A stretch of DNA of 64,000 nt, taken from the NCBI GenBank assembly GCA_903642235.1, contig CAHJWL010000007.1, positions 164,475-228,474 of the forward strand. Reading direction: 5' to 3'. Position numbers and translations under genes: made by a program. This DNA is from Acidobacteriaceae bacterium. Lineage in GTDB: Bacteria; Acidobacteriota; Terriglobia; Terriglobales; Acidobacteriaceae. This document shows positions 35,649 through 44,615 of the stretch, one piece after another. Numbering within the stretch: position 1 is the first letter of the stretch; the number at the start of each line of letters is the position of its first letter. The notes beneath the pieces were generated by a model, which was not told the DNA's origin, did no database searches, and saw nothing but the letters and a program-made list of their open reading frames with translations.

Positions 35649-38393
35649 ATGCCCGAGCCGCTTGACCAGAAAACACCCGTCACAAGCGATGGTCTTCCAG
35701 TCCAAACAACAGAGGATAAGCGCCTTCGGAAGAGTGCAGCGCGCGAGGAGAACTGGCAGCGATGGGGTACTTACCTGCCAGAGCGGCAGTGGGGTACGGT
35801 TCGCGAAGACTACTCGGCAGATGGAAACGCCTGGGCGTTTACGCATGAAATGGCCCGCTTCCGGGCTTACCGATGGGGCGAAGACGGGTTGCTCGGGTGG
35901 ACCGACCGGGAATGCCGGCTGTGCTACTCCACTTCACTCTGGAACGGCACGGATGCCATCCTGAAAGAGCGGTTGTTCGGCCTGGGGAACATGGAGGGCA
36001 ACCACGGAGAGGATGTCAAGGAGCAGTACTACTACCTGGATGCGACTCCGACGCATAGTTACGCGAAAGCGCTGTACAAGTACCCGCAGCGGGCCTTTCC
36101 GTATGACGATCTAGTGCGAGTGAACCGCGAGCGCGGCTATGACGAGCCGGAGTATGAACTGCTGGATACAGGCATCTTCGATGAAGGGCGCTACTTCGAC
36201 GTGCAGATTGAGTACGCCAAAAGCAGTCCTGAGGACACGCTCATCCGGCTTACCCTTTCCAATCGGGGGCCCGAAGTGCAGGATCTGACGGTGGCACCGA
36301 CGTTAACGCTTCGAAATAACTGGTCCTGGCGGAACCTTGAGGAGGGCAGGCAGACAAGACCGGGAATGTGGTTAGACCAGGGCAGGGTTATGGCAAGCCA
36401 TGCGACGCTCGGTCAGTTTCAATTTGTCTCTGTAGAGGGCACAGATGAATCGCGGCCGGAAGAGGTGATCTTTACCGAAAACGACACAAACCTTCATCGT
36501 CTGGATCCGAGCTACCAGGGAGGCACCCGCTTTTCAAAAGACGGGTTTGATCGATACCTGGTGCGTGGAGAAGATGGTGCCATAAACGCAGAGAACGTCG
36601 GAACAAAGTCCGCTTACGTGTATCGTCTGCGCCTGGAGCCGGGGATGTCGGCGACTCTGCGACTCCGATTGGTTCGCGTTGACAAGGAGAGCCCGCAATC
36701 GGTAGACGCGCCGGCCTTCGATGCGTGTTTCGATCTGCGTAAACGAGAGGCGGATGAGTTCTATGAGGAGCGGATGTCCCGCGCTCTGAATGAGGACGAG
36801 CGGAATATGTCGCGACAAGCGTACGCGGGACTGCTGTGGACCAAGCAGTTCTACTACTACATTTCAGAGCGATGGCTTGAGGGCGATCCGGCGCAGCCGC
36901 CACCACCGGCATCGCGCAAGACGGTAGAGAACAGGGAATGGCGGCACCTCTTCTGCCGGGATGTGCTCTCGATGCCGGACAAGTGGGAGTACCCGTGGTT
37001 TGCAGCATGGGACACGGCTTTCCACATGATCCCGATGGCCCAGATCGATCCGCGCTATGCAAAGGATCAATTGCTGCTTCTCCTACGGGAGTGGTACATG
37101 CACCCGAATGGACAGATGCCGGCCTATGAGTTTGCGTTCGGCGATGTGAACCCGCCCGTGCATGCGTGGGCTGTCCTCCATGTGTACGAGATATCGGCAA
37201 AGCGGGAAGGTGGTGTGAAGGATAGCGATTTTCTCGAACGCGCTTTCCAGAAACTACTGCTGAACTTCACATGGTGGGTTAACCGCAATGATGAGAATGG
37301 ACATAACCTCTTCGGTGGCGGCTTTCTAGGATTGGACAACATCGGTGTCTTCGACCGCTCCACGCATCTGCCGAACGGAACGCAGTTGAACCAGGCAGAC
37401 GGGACAGCATGGATGGGACTGTACTGCTCGGTGATGCTGACGATTGCCATAGAACTCGCACAGACGCGACCTGCCTACGAAGATGTGGCGAGCAAGTTCT
37501 TTGAACATTTCGTCTCCATCATTGACGCGATTAACAAACTGGGTGGAACTGGATTGTGGGATGAGGAGGAAGGCTTTTATTTCGATCAACTGACCTTTGA
37601 TAATGGCTCACAGCGATCCCTGAACGTGCACTCGATCGTTGGAATCGTACCTGTATTCGCTGTCGGCCTTCTTCACAAGAAAGAGATCGAGAAGCTTCCT
37701 GGATTCCTCAAGCGGCTGAGATGGTTTCTGAGCAACAAGCCGGATCTGGCTCACTACGTTACAGGGGTAGAGACATCTGATCCCGAGTTTGCAGGTTCGC
37801 AGTTTGTCGCTTTGGTCCCGAAGGAGAGACTCCTGCGAATCCTGCGTCGGATCTTCGACGAAACGGAGTTTCTGTCTGACCACGGCGTGCGCGCACTGTC
37901 GCGCATTCATCAGGATCAGCCATATCAGGTGGAGTTAGCGGGAAAGATGATGACAGTTAAGTATGTGCCAGCAGAGGGGGACAGTGGGATGTTCGGTGGC
38001 AATAGCAACTGGCGTGGGCCGGTCTGGTTTCCCATGAACATCCTGCTGCTAAACGCGCTGGAGCGGTATGACGCTGTCTATGGCACAGACCTGAAGGTGG
38101 AGTGCCCGACAGGAAGCGGTATGATGCTGACGATGCTGGAGGCAGCAGAGGAGATCTCACGGCGCTTGGTGGGTCTGTTCTTGCGCGATGAGACAGGTCG
38201 GCGCGCAGCCCACGGAAACGAACGGCGATACATCGATGATCCACACTGGCGAGATCTGGTGCTCTTCAGTGAATACTTCGATGGAGATACGGGGAGAGGT
38301 TTGGGAGCGAGTCACCAGACCGGATGGACAGCACTGGCAGCGACGTGCCTTGAGAAGATGCATGGCATCAAGCTGGAACGTAAGGTGACCTAG
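35649..38393 (+). CDS. GH63-like glucosidase
   Basis: About 914 residues, cytosolic by lack of a signal peptide. The central and C-terminal parts form the (alpha/alpha)6 barrel of GH63/YgjK-like glucosidases: WFAAWDTAFHMIPMAQ (with the general-acid Asp in WDT), PNGQMPAYEFAFGDVNPP, and FGGNSNWRGPVWFP near the end. Bacterial relatives cleave alpha-glucosides such as kojibiose- or glucosylglycerate-type compounds; the substrate here is not shown. ATG 35649 is preferred to the TTG at 35625. It comes just before the PIG-L/GT2 locus, on the same strand. Confidence 0.85.
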   Translation: MPEPLDQKTPVTSDGLPVQTTEDKRLRKSAAREENWQRWGTYLPERQWGTVREDYSADGNAWAFTHEMARFRAYRWGEDGLLGWTDRECRLCYSTSLWNGTDAILKERLFGLGNMEGNHGEDVKEQYYYLDATPTHSYAKALYKYPQRAFPYDDLVRVNRERGYDEPEYELLDTGIFDEGRYFDVQIEYAKSSPEDTLIRLTLSNRGPEVQDLTVAPTLTLRNNWSWRNLEEGRQTRPGMWLDQGRVMASHATLGQFQFVSVEGTDESRPEEVIFTENDTNLHRLDPSYQGGTRFSKDGFDRYLVRGEDGAINAENVGTKSAYVYRLRLEPGMSATLRLRLVRVDKESPQSVDAPAFDACFDLRKREADEFYEERMSRALNEDERNMSRQAYAGLLWTKQFYYYISERWLEGDPAQPPPPASRKTVENREWRHLFCRDVLSMPDKWEYPWFAAWDTAFHMIPMAQIDPRYAKDQLLLLLREWYMHPNGQMPAYEFAFGDVNPPVHAWAVLHVYEISAKREGGVKDSDFLERAFQKLLLNFTWWVNRNDENGHNLFGGGFLGLDNIGVFDRSTHLPNGTQLNQADGTAWMGLYCSVMLTIAIELAQTRPAYEDVASKFFEHFVSIIDAINKLGGTGLWDEEEGFYFDQLTFDNGSQRSLNVHSIVGIVPVFAVGLLHKKEIEKLPGFLKRLRWFLSNKPDLAHYVTGVETSDPEFAGSQFVALVPKERLLRILRRIFDETEFLSDHGVRALSRIHQDQPYQVELAGKMMTVKYVPAEGDSGMFGGNSNWRGPVWFPMNILLLNALERYDAVYGTDLKVECPTGSGMMLTMLEAAEEISRRLVGLFLRDETGRRAAHGNERRYIDDPHWRDLVLFSEYFDGDTGRGLGASHQTGWTALAATCLEKMHGIKLERKVT

Positions 38394-38504
38394 CGACGGA
38401 GCAGGTTGACCACTGAAAACGTCTTTGGCAATTAACCTCAGCCCTCCAAGACACTCTTTTGAGCTGTCTTGCGTATCTGGATTGTGTACTCTGCGGAGTT
38501 GAAA

Positions 38505-39272
38505 GTGAAGATTGCCGTGCTGTCGCCGCACCGGGACGATGCAGCCTTTTCTCTAGGCCTGAGTATTGGCGTTTGGCTCGAGGCCGGGCATGAAGTCGAG
38601 GTAGTGAACTGCTTCACGCGCACCACCTATGCTCCGCATGCCGACTTTGAATCTATCCACTCCAATGACCGATTAACGCGCGTGACTGCTCTGCGGCACC
38701 GCGAGGATCTCACCTGGCAGAAGATGTATGGCGGCCGAAAGCCCGGCTTGCACGATCTGAACCTGAAGGATGCCCCGCTGCGTTTGCACGTCCGGACCGA
38801 TCAGGTATGTGCTTTGCCGATTGATCCGAACGACAAAGCGTTAGTGAAGGTGCCTAAAGCCGTCGCGGCGCTTGGGGCGGATGCTCTCGTGATTCCCTTA
38901 GCGCTGGGAAGCCATGTGGATCACCTCACTGTGCGCGCGGCAATACTGGCAACTGATCTGCCATCAGATATGCCGATGGCATTATATGAGGATCTTCCGT
39001 ATGCAGCGCGACCGGAGGCGACCCAGAGTCTGGAGAGAGAAGCAAGCTTGATCGAGGGCAACTTGCGATCTCTTTTTGTAACAACGTCTGTCCAGGTCGA
39101 GGCGGCAGAGCAGAGGAAACGGCGTTTGGCACTTTGCTACGATTCGCAAATTGCGGATGATGTGGCAACGCAGATTGCAACATTCTGTCATCGATATGAA
39201 GGGCGTGAACGAATATGGGGCAATGCGGCCTGGTGTGCATCAGAACTGGTTGTAGGCCATGAAGTGCCATGA
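38505..39272 (+). CDS. PIG-L family deacetylase
   Basis: A 255-residue zinc N-deacetylase of the LmbE/PIG-L type. Motif SPHRDDAAFS gives the metal- and catalytic residues (His9, Asp11, Asp12) and GSHVDHLTVR holds His137 and His140. Members remove N-acetyl from GlcNAc-like sugars. GTG 38505 is chosen because GGAG lies 6 bases before it and the protein then begins directly at the first strand; an upstream TTG is less likely. Overlaps the glycosyltransferase gene by 4 bases (ATGA), so they are co-expressed. Confidence 0.88.
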   Translation: MKIAVLSPHRDDAAFSLGLSIGVWLEAGHEVEVVNCFTRTTYAPHADFESIHSNDRLTRVTALRHREDLTWQKMYGGRKPGLHDLNLKDAPLRLHVRTDQVCALPIDPNDKALVKVPKAVAALGADALVIPLALGSHVDHLTVRAAILATDLPSDMPMALYEDLPYAARPEATQSLEREASLIEGNLRSLFVTTSVQVEAAEQRKRRLALCYDSQIADDVATQIATFCHRYEGRERIWGNAAWCASELVVGHEVP

Positions 39273-40492
39273 TTGTAGAGCCGGCGAATATTCTCGTCGA
39301 AGGAAGAGCAGATCCGCGATGCAGAGCCATCGTCACCTTACCGGCGCGAAACGAGGAGGCGTCTCTGGCGGCAACGCTGGACGCCCTGAATGGACAGGTG
39401 GATCTGCTGGGAACTCCACTTGCGGCGGCTACGTTTGAAGTCCTGTTGCTTCTAAACAACTGCACGGATGGCTCCGCTGCCGTTGCGCAGGAGTGGAAGC
39501 GGGCGCATCCGGAACTCCTGCTGCACTGCTGCGAGAGGGAGTTGCCGAAACAGACGGCGCACATCGGGACAGTGCGGAAGTTGCTGATGGATACGGCCTG
39601 GATGCGGCTCTCGGAGAGACGGGAGCAGAGTGTGATCTTGTCCACAGATTCCGACAGCTACGCGGCGCCGGACTGGATCGCACAGAATCTGCGGAGCATC
39701 AGCCGTGGCGCGGATGCCGTCGGTGGGGAGCTTCGGCTGATCGCGGCGGATCATCAATCACTTCCACTGCCAGTGCGTGAAGCTTACGGTGATGATCGTC
39801 GCTACCAGCTGCTGGTGGCAGAGATGGAAGATCTCTGGGATCCGCAGACGGGTGATCCGTGGCCGCGACATCTGGAGCATTTTGGGGCGTCACTGGGGTG
39901 TACACCGGAGGTATACGCACGCTGTGGTGGTATGCCGGCTGTCTCCGAGTTGGAAGATGTCGCGTTTGTGGATAGGCTGCGGCGCGTGGATGCGCGTCTC
40001 CGGCACGAGCCCGGTGTGGTTGTGTATACATCAGCGCGACTAGATGGCCGAACAGCAACAGGGTTAGCTGGGCAGTTGCGCTGTTGGCAGTTGATGCACG
40101 ATTGCAAAGAGGAGCATCGGGTGCTGTCTGCTGCCTACCTGCACCACCGCTTCAGAACGCTGCGGCGATTGCGCGACTTCTTTATTACGGGCGATGTCGA
40201 GAATGTATCAAGCTGGTCGTTGTCATGGAGACAAGTCGCTGCTGAGGCACGAAGACGGGCAGGTGGGGTGGGAGAGTTTCTGACGGAGGTGGATTGCGAT
40301 CGTCTCGTCGACGAGACCTTTCATGGCTTGCGTGAGGCGCCAATCAGAGCTGTTAATGCGGCCATCTTCAAAGCGATCAGGCACGAGCGGGCGAGAGTGT
40401 CAGCCCCCATGCTGAGATCCTCAAACCGGCCCCGGCGGGGTGCACAGTCGGCGCAGCAGGCAGTCGGAACGGCATCTATACTCGACCGGTGA
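39269..40492 (+). CDS. Family 2 glycosyltransferase
   Basis: A 407-residue GT-A glycosyltransferase. AIVTLPARNEEASLAATLDAL is the nucleotide-sugar fold start, LLLNNCTDGSA the second strand, STDSDSYAAPDWI the DxD metal site, and SELEDVAFVDRL the catalytic-base Asp region. There is no membrane helix. Proteins of this type in NodC-like and other GT2 clusters transfer sugars to build or cap glycans. It is translationally coupled to the PIG-L deacetylase and converges, with 17 bases of overlap, on the dehydrogenase/methyltransferase gene. Confidence 0.88.
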   Translation: MIVEPANILVEGRADPRCRAIVTLPARNEEASLAATLDALNGQVDLLGTPLAAATFEVLLLLNNCTDGSAAVAQEWKRAHPELLLHCCERELPKQTAHIGTVRKLLMDTAWMRLSERREQSVILSTDSDSYAAPDWIAQNLRSISRGADAVGGELRLIAADHQSLPLPVREAYGDDRRYQLLVAEMEDLWDPQTGDPWPRHLEHFGASLGCTPEVYARCGGMPAVSELEDVAFVDRLRRVDARLRHEPGVVVYTSARLDGRTATGLAGQLRCWQLMHDCKEEHRVLSAAYLHHRFRTLRRLRDFFITGDVENVSSWSLSWRQVAAEARRRAGGVGEFLTEVDCDRLVDETFHGLREAPIRAVNAAIFKAIRHERARVSAPMLRSSNRPRRGAQSAQQAVGTASILDR

Positions 40493-42260
40493 CCTGAGAG
40501 TCTTTCGTCGTATCTGCCCGGCGCTCGAGCAGGTCGAGGCGGTACCGCTCGGCGCGTGAGCGATCGATGGAGCGCCACTCGGGGCGTTGGAGCCAGAGAG
40601 TGTGAACCTGGTCTCCGGTGAGTGGGTAGTCAGAAACGAAGGGAGTGAAGTGCACCAGAATGAGATGAGCGCCGGGTGGCTGGCGCGCGGCAAGCAGTGT
40701 AGCGGCTTTCAACAGGTCGTTTCGCTGCCAGTAGTAGCCGACCTCCGAGAGAACGATGAGATCAAAACAACCCTCCGGCATTTCGGCGGGAACCTGCATC
40801 TGCGCAAAGTGAACGTTGGCATGATCGGCACAGCGGGCGCGAGCGGTGGCGAGAGCACGGGCGGACACGTCTACGCTGAGGAGGTTTTCGCAGCGTGCTG
40901 CAAGGAGCTCGGTGAGAACGCCAATGGAGCAGCCAATCTCAAGAGCGTTCTGATAGCGCGGACGCGGCAGATGAGCGAGAGTGTCCTGATACTTGCCGGC
41001 TTCGTACTCGCTGGTCTCGAAGTTCCACGGGTCAGCCGAGGCGGCGTAGACGGTGTCGAAATAAGAGGGTGGAAGTGATCCGCCGCGATCCGCCTCGCTC
41101 CACAGACCGCTCTCGGTGCTGCCAAAGGACCTCTCGCGAAGTGCCGCACGACCGAGAGCGGCAAGGGTCCGGTCGGATGCGGATTGCTGAAGAGACATCG
41201 TGAGATCGCGAAGGACGCGTTCAAGGGGTTGGGATTGCAGCAGGCCCTGATCTTTTACACCGGCATTGATATTCTGTATGAAAGGCGTGGCGATGCGTTC
41301 CATGGCAACACAGGTCATGTTGGCGCACTCGACCACACGCTCAGCGGAGAGCGGGTCAGCGGCCGGGAAGAGGCCGGATTCCGCAAGGGTCCCGGCTCGC
41401 TCGATCCAGAGCGCTGCCTCCTGGGCACCGAGAGCAAGCTCTCCGAGCTGGGCGATCTGATACGGATCTTCGGTCAGGTCTTTAGATTTTAGCCAGTCGG
41501 CAAACAGATGATAGAGGCGGAGGATCGCGCCAGCCTGGACGGCAGCAAAGCGGATGGCGCCACCGCGGAAGAGCGGGTCGCGCTCGAAGTCGCCCGGTGC
41601 GCCCAGAAGCTCGTCGGGATCGATAAGGGCATCGATAAGGTTGGTGCCGTCGCTCTCTGACGATTCCATACCAGAAAGACGCCCATTCTCACGGTCGAGA
41701 CTCCCCGCGTTCGCGACCGGGAACCTTTCCATGCGAGGCATACTCATCTGCGAACCCGATCCGGTCAGCTCCGCGTTGATGATGGGTCGTTGAACAAGTC
41801 CGGCACCAGTGTCGAAGGTCGTGTGCCCGGTGAGGCGAAGCTGCTCGCCGCTGGGATCAAGTCTTAGAACTGCGGGGTTGCCGGTCTTCCAGACGCCAAA
41901 GACAAGCCCTGCCTGCGCATCATTTGCTGCGCGCTTGATCTGGGCAGACGTGCCGAAGGCGGCGATCAGGATGAGAGCGTTCACGTGGCCTTCATAGAGG
42001 CGGCCAAGGGCGAGGTCCGCACCGCCGACCAATGCGAGGACGCGGAGCAGGGCAAGATGACCGCCAGGCTCTGTACCAAGACCCAGGCCGCCATGGGCGC
42101 GAGGCAGAGGAGCGACAAGGAGGCCGAGATCACCGAGTTGCTGGAGTTGTTCGGCAGGAGCGACACCGGGCTCCATGCGGGAACGAGCGGAGAGCATGTC
42201 AGCGAAGCGCTGAGCAAGGGCAATGGGATCGGCAGCAGGCAGATCGGTGGAGTCAGGCAA
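40476..42260 (-). CDS. Acyl-CoA dehydrogenase-like / NodS-like methyltransferase fusion
   Basis: A 594-residue two-part protein. Residues ~1-380 follow acyl-CoA dehydrogenases: helical N-terminal domain (ALLRVLALVGGADLALGRLYEGH), a beta domain (VFGVWKTGNPAVL, LTGHTTFDTGAGLV), and a C-terminal helical bundle (FAAVQAGAILRLYHLFADWL). About 35 residues near 200 look poorly conserved. Residues ~395-594 form a NodS-type SAM methyltransferase: YFDTVYAASADPWNFETSEYE, motif I NALEIGCSIGVL near 440, DLIVLSEVGYYW. NodS methylates the free amine of deacetylated chitooligosaccharides. Start TTG 42260 with AGAGG 5 bases upstream; no ATG or GTG is available. The flavin and catalytic base of the dehydrogenase part could not be verified. 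Confidence 0.85.
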   Translation of the reverse strand: MPDSTDLPAADPIALAQRFADMLSARSRMEPGVAPAEQLQQLGDLGLLVAPLPRAHGGLGLGTEPGGHLALLRVLALVGGADLALGRLYEGHVNALILIAAFGTSAQIKRAANDAQAGLVFGVWKTGNPAVLRLDPSGEQLRLTGHTTFDTGAGLVQRPIINAELTGSGSQMSMPRMERFPVANAGSLDRENGRLSGMESSESDGTNLIDALIDPDELLGAPGDFERDPLFRGGAIRFAAVQAGAILRLYHLFADWLKSKDLTEDPYQIAQLGELALGAQEAALWIERAGTLAESGLFPAADPLSAERVVECANMTCVAMERIATPFIQNINAGVKDQGLLQSQPLERVLRDLTMSLQQSASDRTLAALGRAALRERSFGSTESGLWSEADRGGSLPPSYFDTVYAASADPWNFETSEYEAGKYQDTLAHLPRPRYQNALEIGCSIGVLTELLAARCENLLSVDVSARALATARARCADHANVHFAQMQVPAEMPEGCFDLIVLSEVGYYWQRNDLLKAATLLAARQPPGAHLILVHFTPFVSDYPLTGDQVHTLWLQRPEWRSIDRSRAERYRLDLLERRADTTKDSQVTGRV

Positions 42261-42553
42261 AGGGACCTCTTGGTAAGCGGTTGTGCGCGGAGCGGAAGCA
42301 CTTCGGGAGGGATACTTTCTAAATGAATCCCGTTACAGACGCTGAGATGCAGAGTGTCGAGAGCAACGCTGCGCAAGCGGACGAGATTGCTTTGGCTGGA
42401 AGCTGTGGGCAGCCCGGGTCTTTGGCTCTCTTGACCACCCTTTTAGAGGCTGATTGACCCGGTACACGCAGGTGAAGTCTCCAACAAGGGACGCGGTAGG
42501 GATGTATGCCGCTACGATAGAGCATCGCTTCCACGCGATGAGAGGGCCTGTCG

Positions 42554-44431
42554 ATGACTGTAGCCGTACCGAGATCCACTTCGCCGGAAAGAGACGTTTA
42601 CCCGCGGCCGCAACTGCGCCGTGAAGAGTGGAGATCCCTGAACGGAACTTGGGAGTTCTCGAATGGTCGTGAGGCGGTCTGTGAGCATCCGGAGCAGGTG
42701 ACGTGGGACAGCACGATCGAGGTGCCGTTCAGCCCGGAGACAGAAGCAAGTGGGATTGCGGACACAGGCTTCTACACTGCGGTCTGGTACCGGCGGAGGT
42801 GGAAGCAAGCAGCGCTTGCACACGATACCCGGCTCGTGCTGCACTTCGAGGCGGTGGATTTTGCGACGACGGTGTGGGTGAACGGGAAGCCTGTGTGCTC
42901 GCACACGGGAGGCTATACACCGTTCCACGCGGACATCACACATGCCCTCACGCCGGATGCCGAGCAGGAGATTGTGGTGCGCGCGGCTGATGATGCGGCG
43001 GATCTGGCCAAGCCGCGAGGCAAGCAGGACTGGCAGCTGGAGCCGCACTCGATCTGGTACCCGCGCACGACCGGCATCTGGCAGACGGTTTGGCTCGAGA
43101 CAGTTCCGTGCACACACATTCGCTCGGTGCAATGGACGGCTAGCCTGGAGCGATGGGAGATCGGACTCGAGGCGCACATTGAACCGCGACATGACCAGGT
43201 ATCCAGCGGCAAACTCTACCTTAATGTTGATCTAAGCGTAGCCGGGCAGTTGCTTGCGAACGACACCTACCAGGTCATCGCTGACGAGGTCCATCGCATG
43301 ATTGCACTTTCGGATCCGGGAATCGATGACTTCCGCAACACCCTGCTGTGGTCGCCGGCATCGCCGATTCTCATCGACGTGGTGATGGAACTGCGGGACG
43401 ACGCAGGCAAGCTGCTGGACCGGGTGGAAAGCTACACGGCACTGCGTGAGGTGGCCGTGCAGGGCGACCGCTTCGTTCTGAATGGACGACCGTTTCCGCT
43501 GCGACTGGTTTTGGACCAGGGGTACTGGCCGAAATCCGGCTTGACGGCTCCTGACGATGATGCTTTGGCGACGGACATCCTGCTATCAAAGCGCCTTGGC
43601 TTTAACGGCGTGCGCAAGCACCAAAAGATTGAGAGTGCGCGCTACCTTTACTGGGCCGACCGGCTGGGTTTGCTGGTGTGGGAGGAGATGCCGAGCGCAT
43701 ACCGCTATACGATCCGGTCGATTCAGCGGCTGACGCGCGAGTGGCAGGAAGTCCTGCATCGCGATCGCAGTCACCCCTGCATTGTGGCGTGGGTGCCGTT
43801 TAACGAAAGCTGGGGCGTGCCGAACCTGCCGGAAAGCCAGGCACAGCGGCACTACGTGCAGGCTCTCTACCACCTGACAAAGACGCTCGACCCTAGTCGG
43901 CCGGTAGTGGGCAACGACGGATGGGAGAGTGTGGCAACGGACCTCCTGGGCATTCACGATTACGACGATGAACCGGAACGTATCGGCCAGCGCTACGGAA
44001 TCGACGGGATCGAGGCCAAGCTGCTGCGCAGAGAGAGACCCGGCGGACGCCTGCTGCTGCTGGGCAGAGGGGATGGTCAGCAGGCTCATCCGATTGTGTT
44101 AACAGAATTCGGTGGCATCGCGCTAAGCCGCGAGCAGGCCACCTGGGGGTACTCGCGCTCGCAGACAGCGGAGCAGCTGCTCGAGCGGTACCGTGCGCTG
44201 CTGAGTGTGGTGCGAAACCTGCCGGCGCTGGCGGGCTTCTGCTACACGCAGCTGACAGATACGTATCAGGAGGCCAACGGTCTCCTGTATGCGGATCGCA
44301 CACCGAAGGCGGCCATTGAAGCGATTGCCGCAGCCACGAGCGGAGCCCCGAAAGACGTAGAGATCGAGAGCCCGGCCGAGAGTATCTGGCAGAAGTATGT
44401 GCAGGATCGAGAAACCGCGTTGCGGACATAA
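42554..44431 (+). CDS. GH2-family beta-glycosidase
   Basis: A 625-residue protein without signal peptide. Jelly-roll N-terminal domain (SLNGTWEFSNGREAV, FYTAVWYRRRW, GGYTPFHADITHAL), an Ig-like domain, then a TIM barrel with RKHQKIESARYLYWADRLGLL. Acid/base Glu418 in VPFNESWGV and nucleophile Glu518 in LTEFGGIAL are in place. Substrate (galactoside, glucuronide, mannoside) is not decided. It is next to the deacetylase/GT2/methyltransferase locus but starts 293 bases from the divergent fusion gene. Confidence 0.88.
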   Translation: MTVAVPRSTSPERDVYPRPQLRREEWRSLNGTWEFSNGREAVCEHPEQVTWDSTIEVPFSPETEASGIADTGFYTAVWYRRRWKQAALAHDTRLVLHFEAVDFATTVWVNGKPVCSHTGGYTPFHADITHALTPDAEQEIVVRAADDAADLAKPRGKQDWQLEPHSIWYPRTTGIWQTVWLETVPCTHIRSVQWTASLERWEIGLEAHIEPRHDQVSSGKLYLNVDLSVAGQLLANDTYQVIADEVHRMIALSDPGIDDFRNTLLWSPASPILIDVVMELRDDAGKLLDRVESYTALREVAVQGDRFVLNGRPFPLRLVLDQGYWPKSGLTAPDDDALATDILLSKRLGFNGVRKHQKIESARYLYWADRLGLLVWEEMPSAYRYTIRSIQRLTREWQEVLHRDRSHPCIVAWVPFNESWGVPNLPESQAQRHYVQALYHLTKTLDPSRPVVGNDGWESVATDLLGIHDYDDEPERIGQRYGIDGIEAKLLRRERPGGRLLLLGRGDGQQAHPIVLTEFGGIALSREQATWGYSRSQTAEQLLERYRALLSVVRNLPALAGFCYTQLTDTYQEANGLLYADRTPKAAIEAIAAATSGAPKDVEIESPAESIWQKYVQDRETALRT

Positions 44432-44615
44432 TCGAAAGGTGCCAGAAAGAGCCGCCAGTCAAACCTTTACAGGACAAGGTTCCAGCGTGAGAGGATTTGT
44501 TACGGGAAGCGAAGAGAGCAGGCGGAATCCTGCGACTTTTCGGCTCAGCCCTCATACTTTAAGCAGCGGTTCTTCCGGGCGGGACGTGCACGGCGAATCG
44601 TGACGGGGTTCAGGG

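Noticed and set aside
36472..37200. 242-codon minus-strand frame inside the GH63-like gene
   Set aside because: Pro/Arg/Ser-rich shadow of an intact gene.
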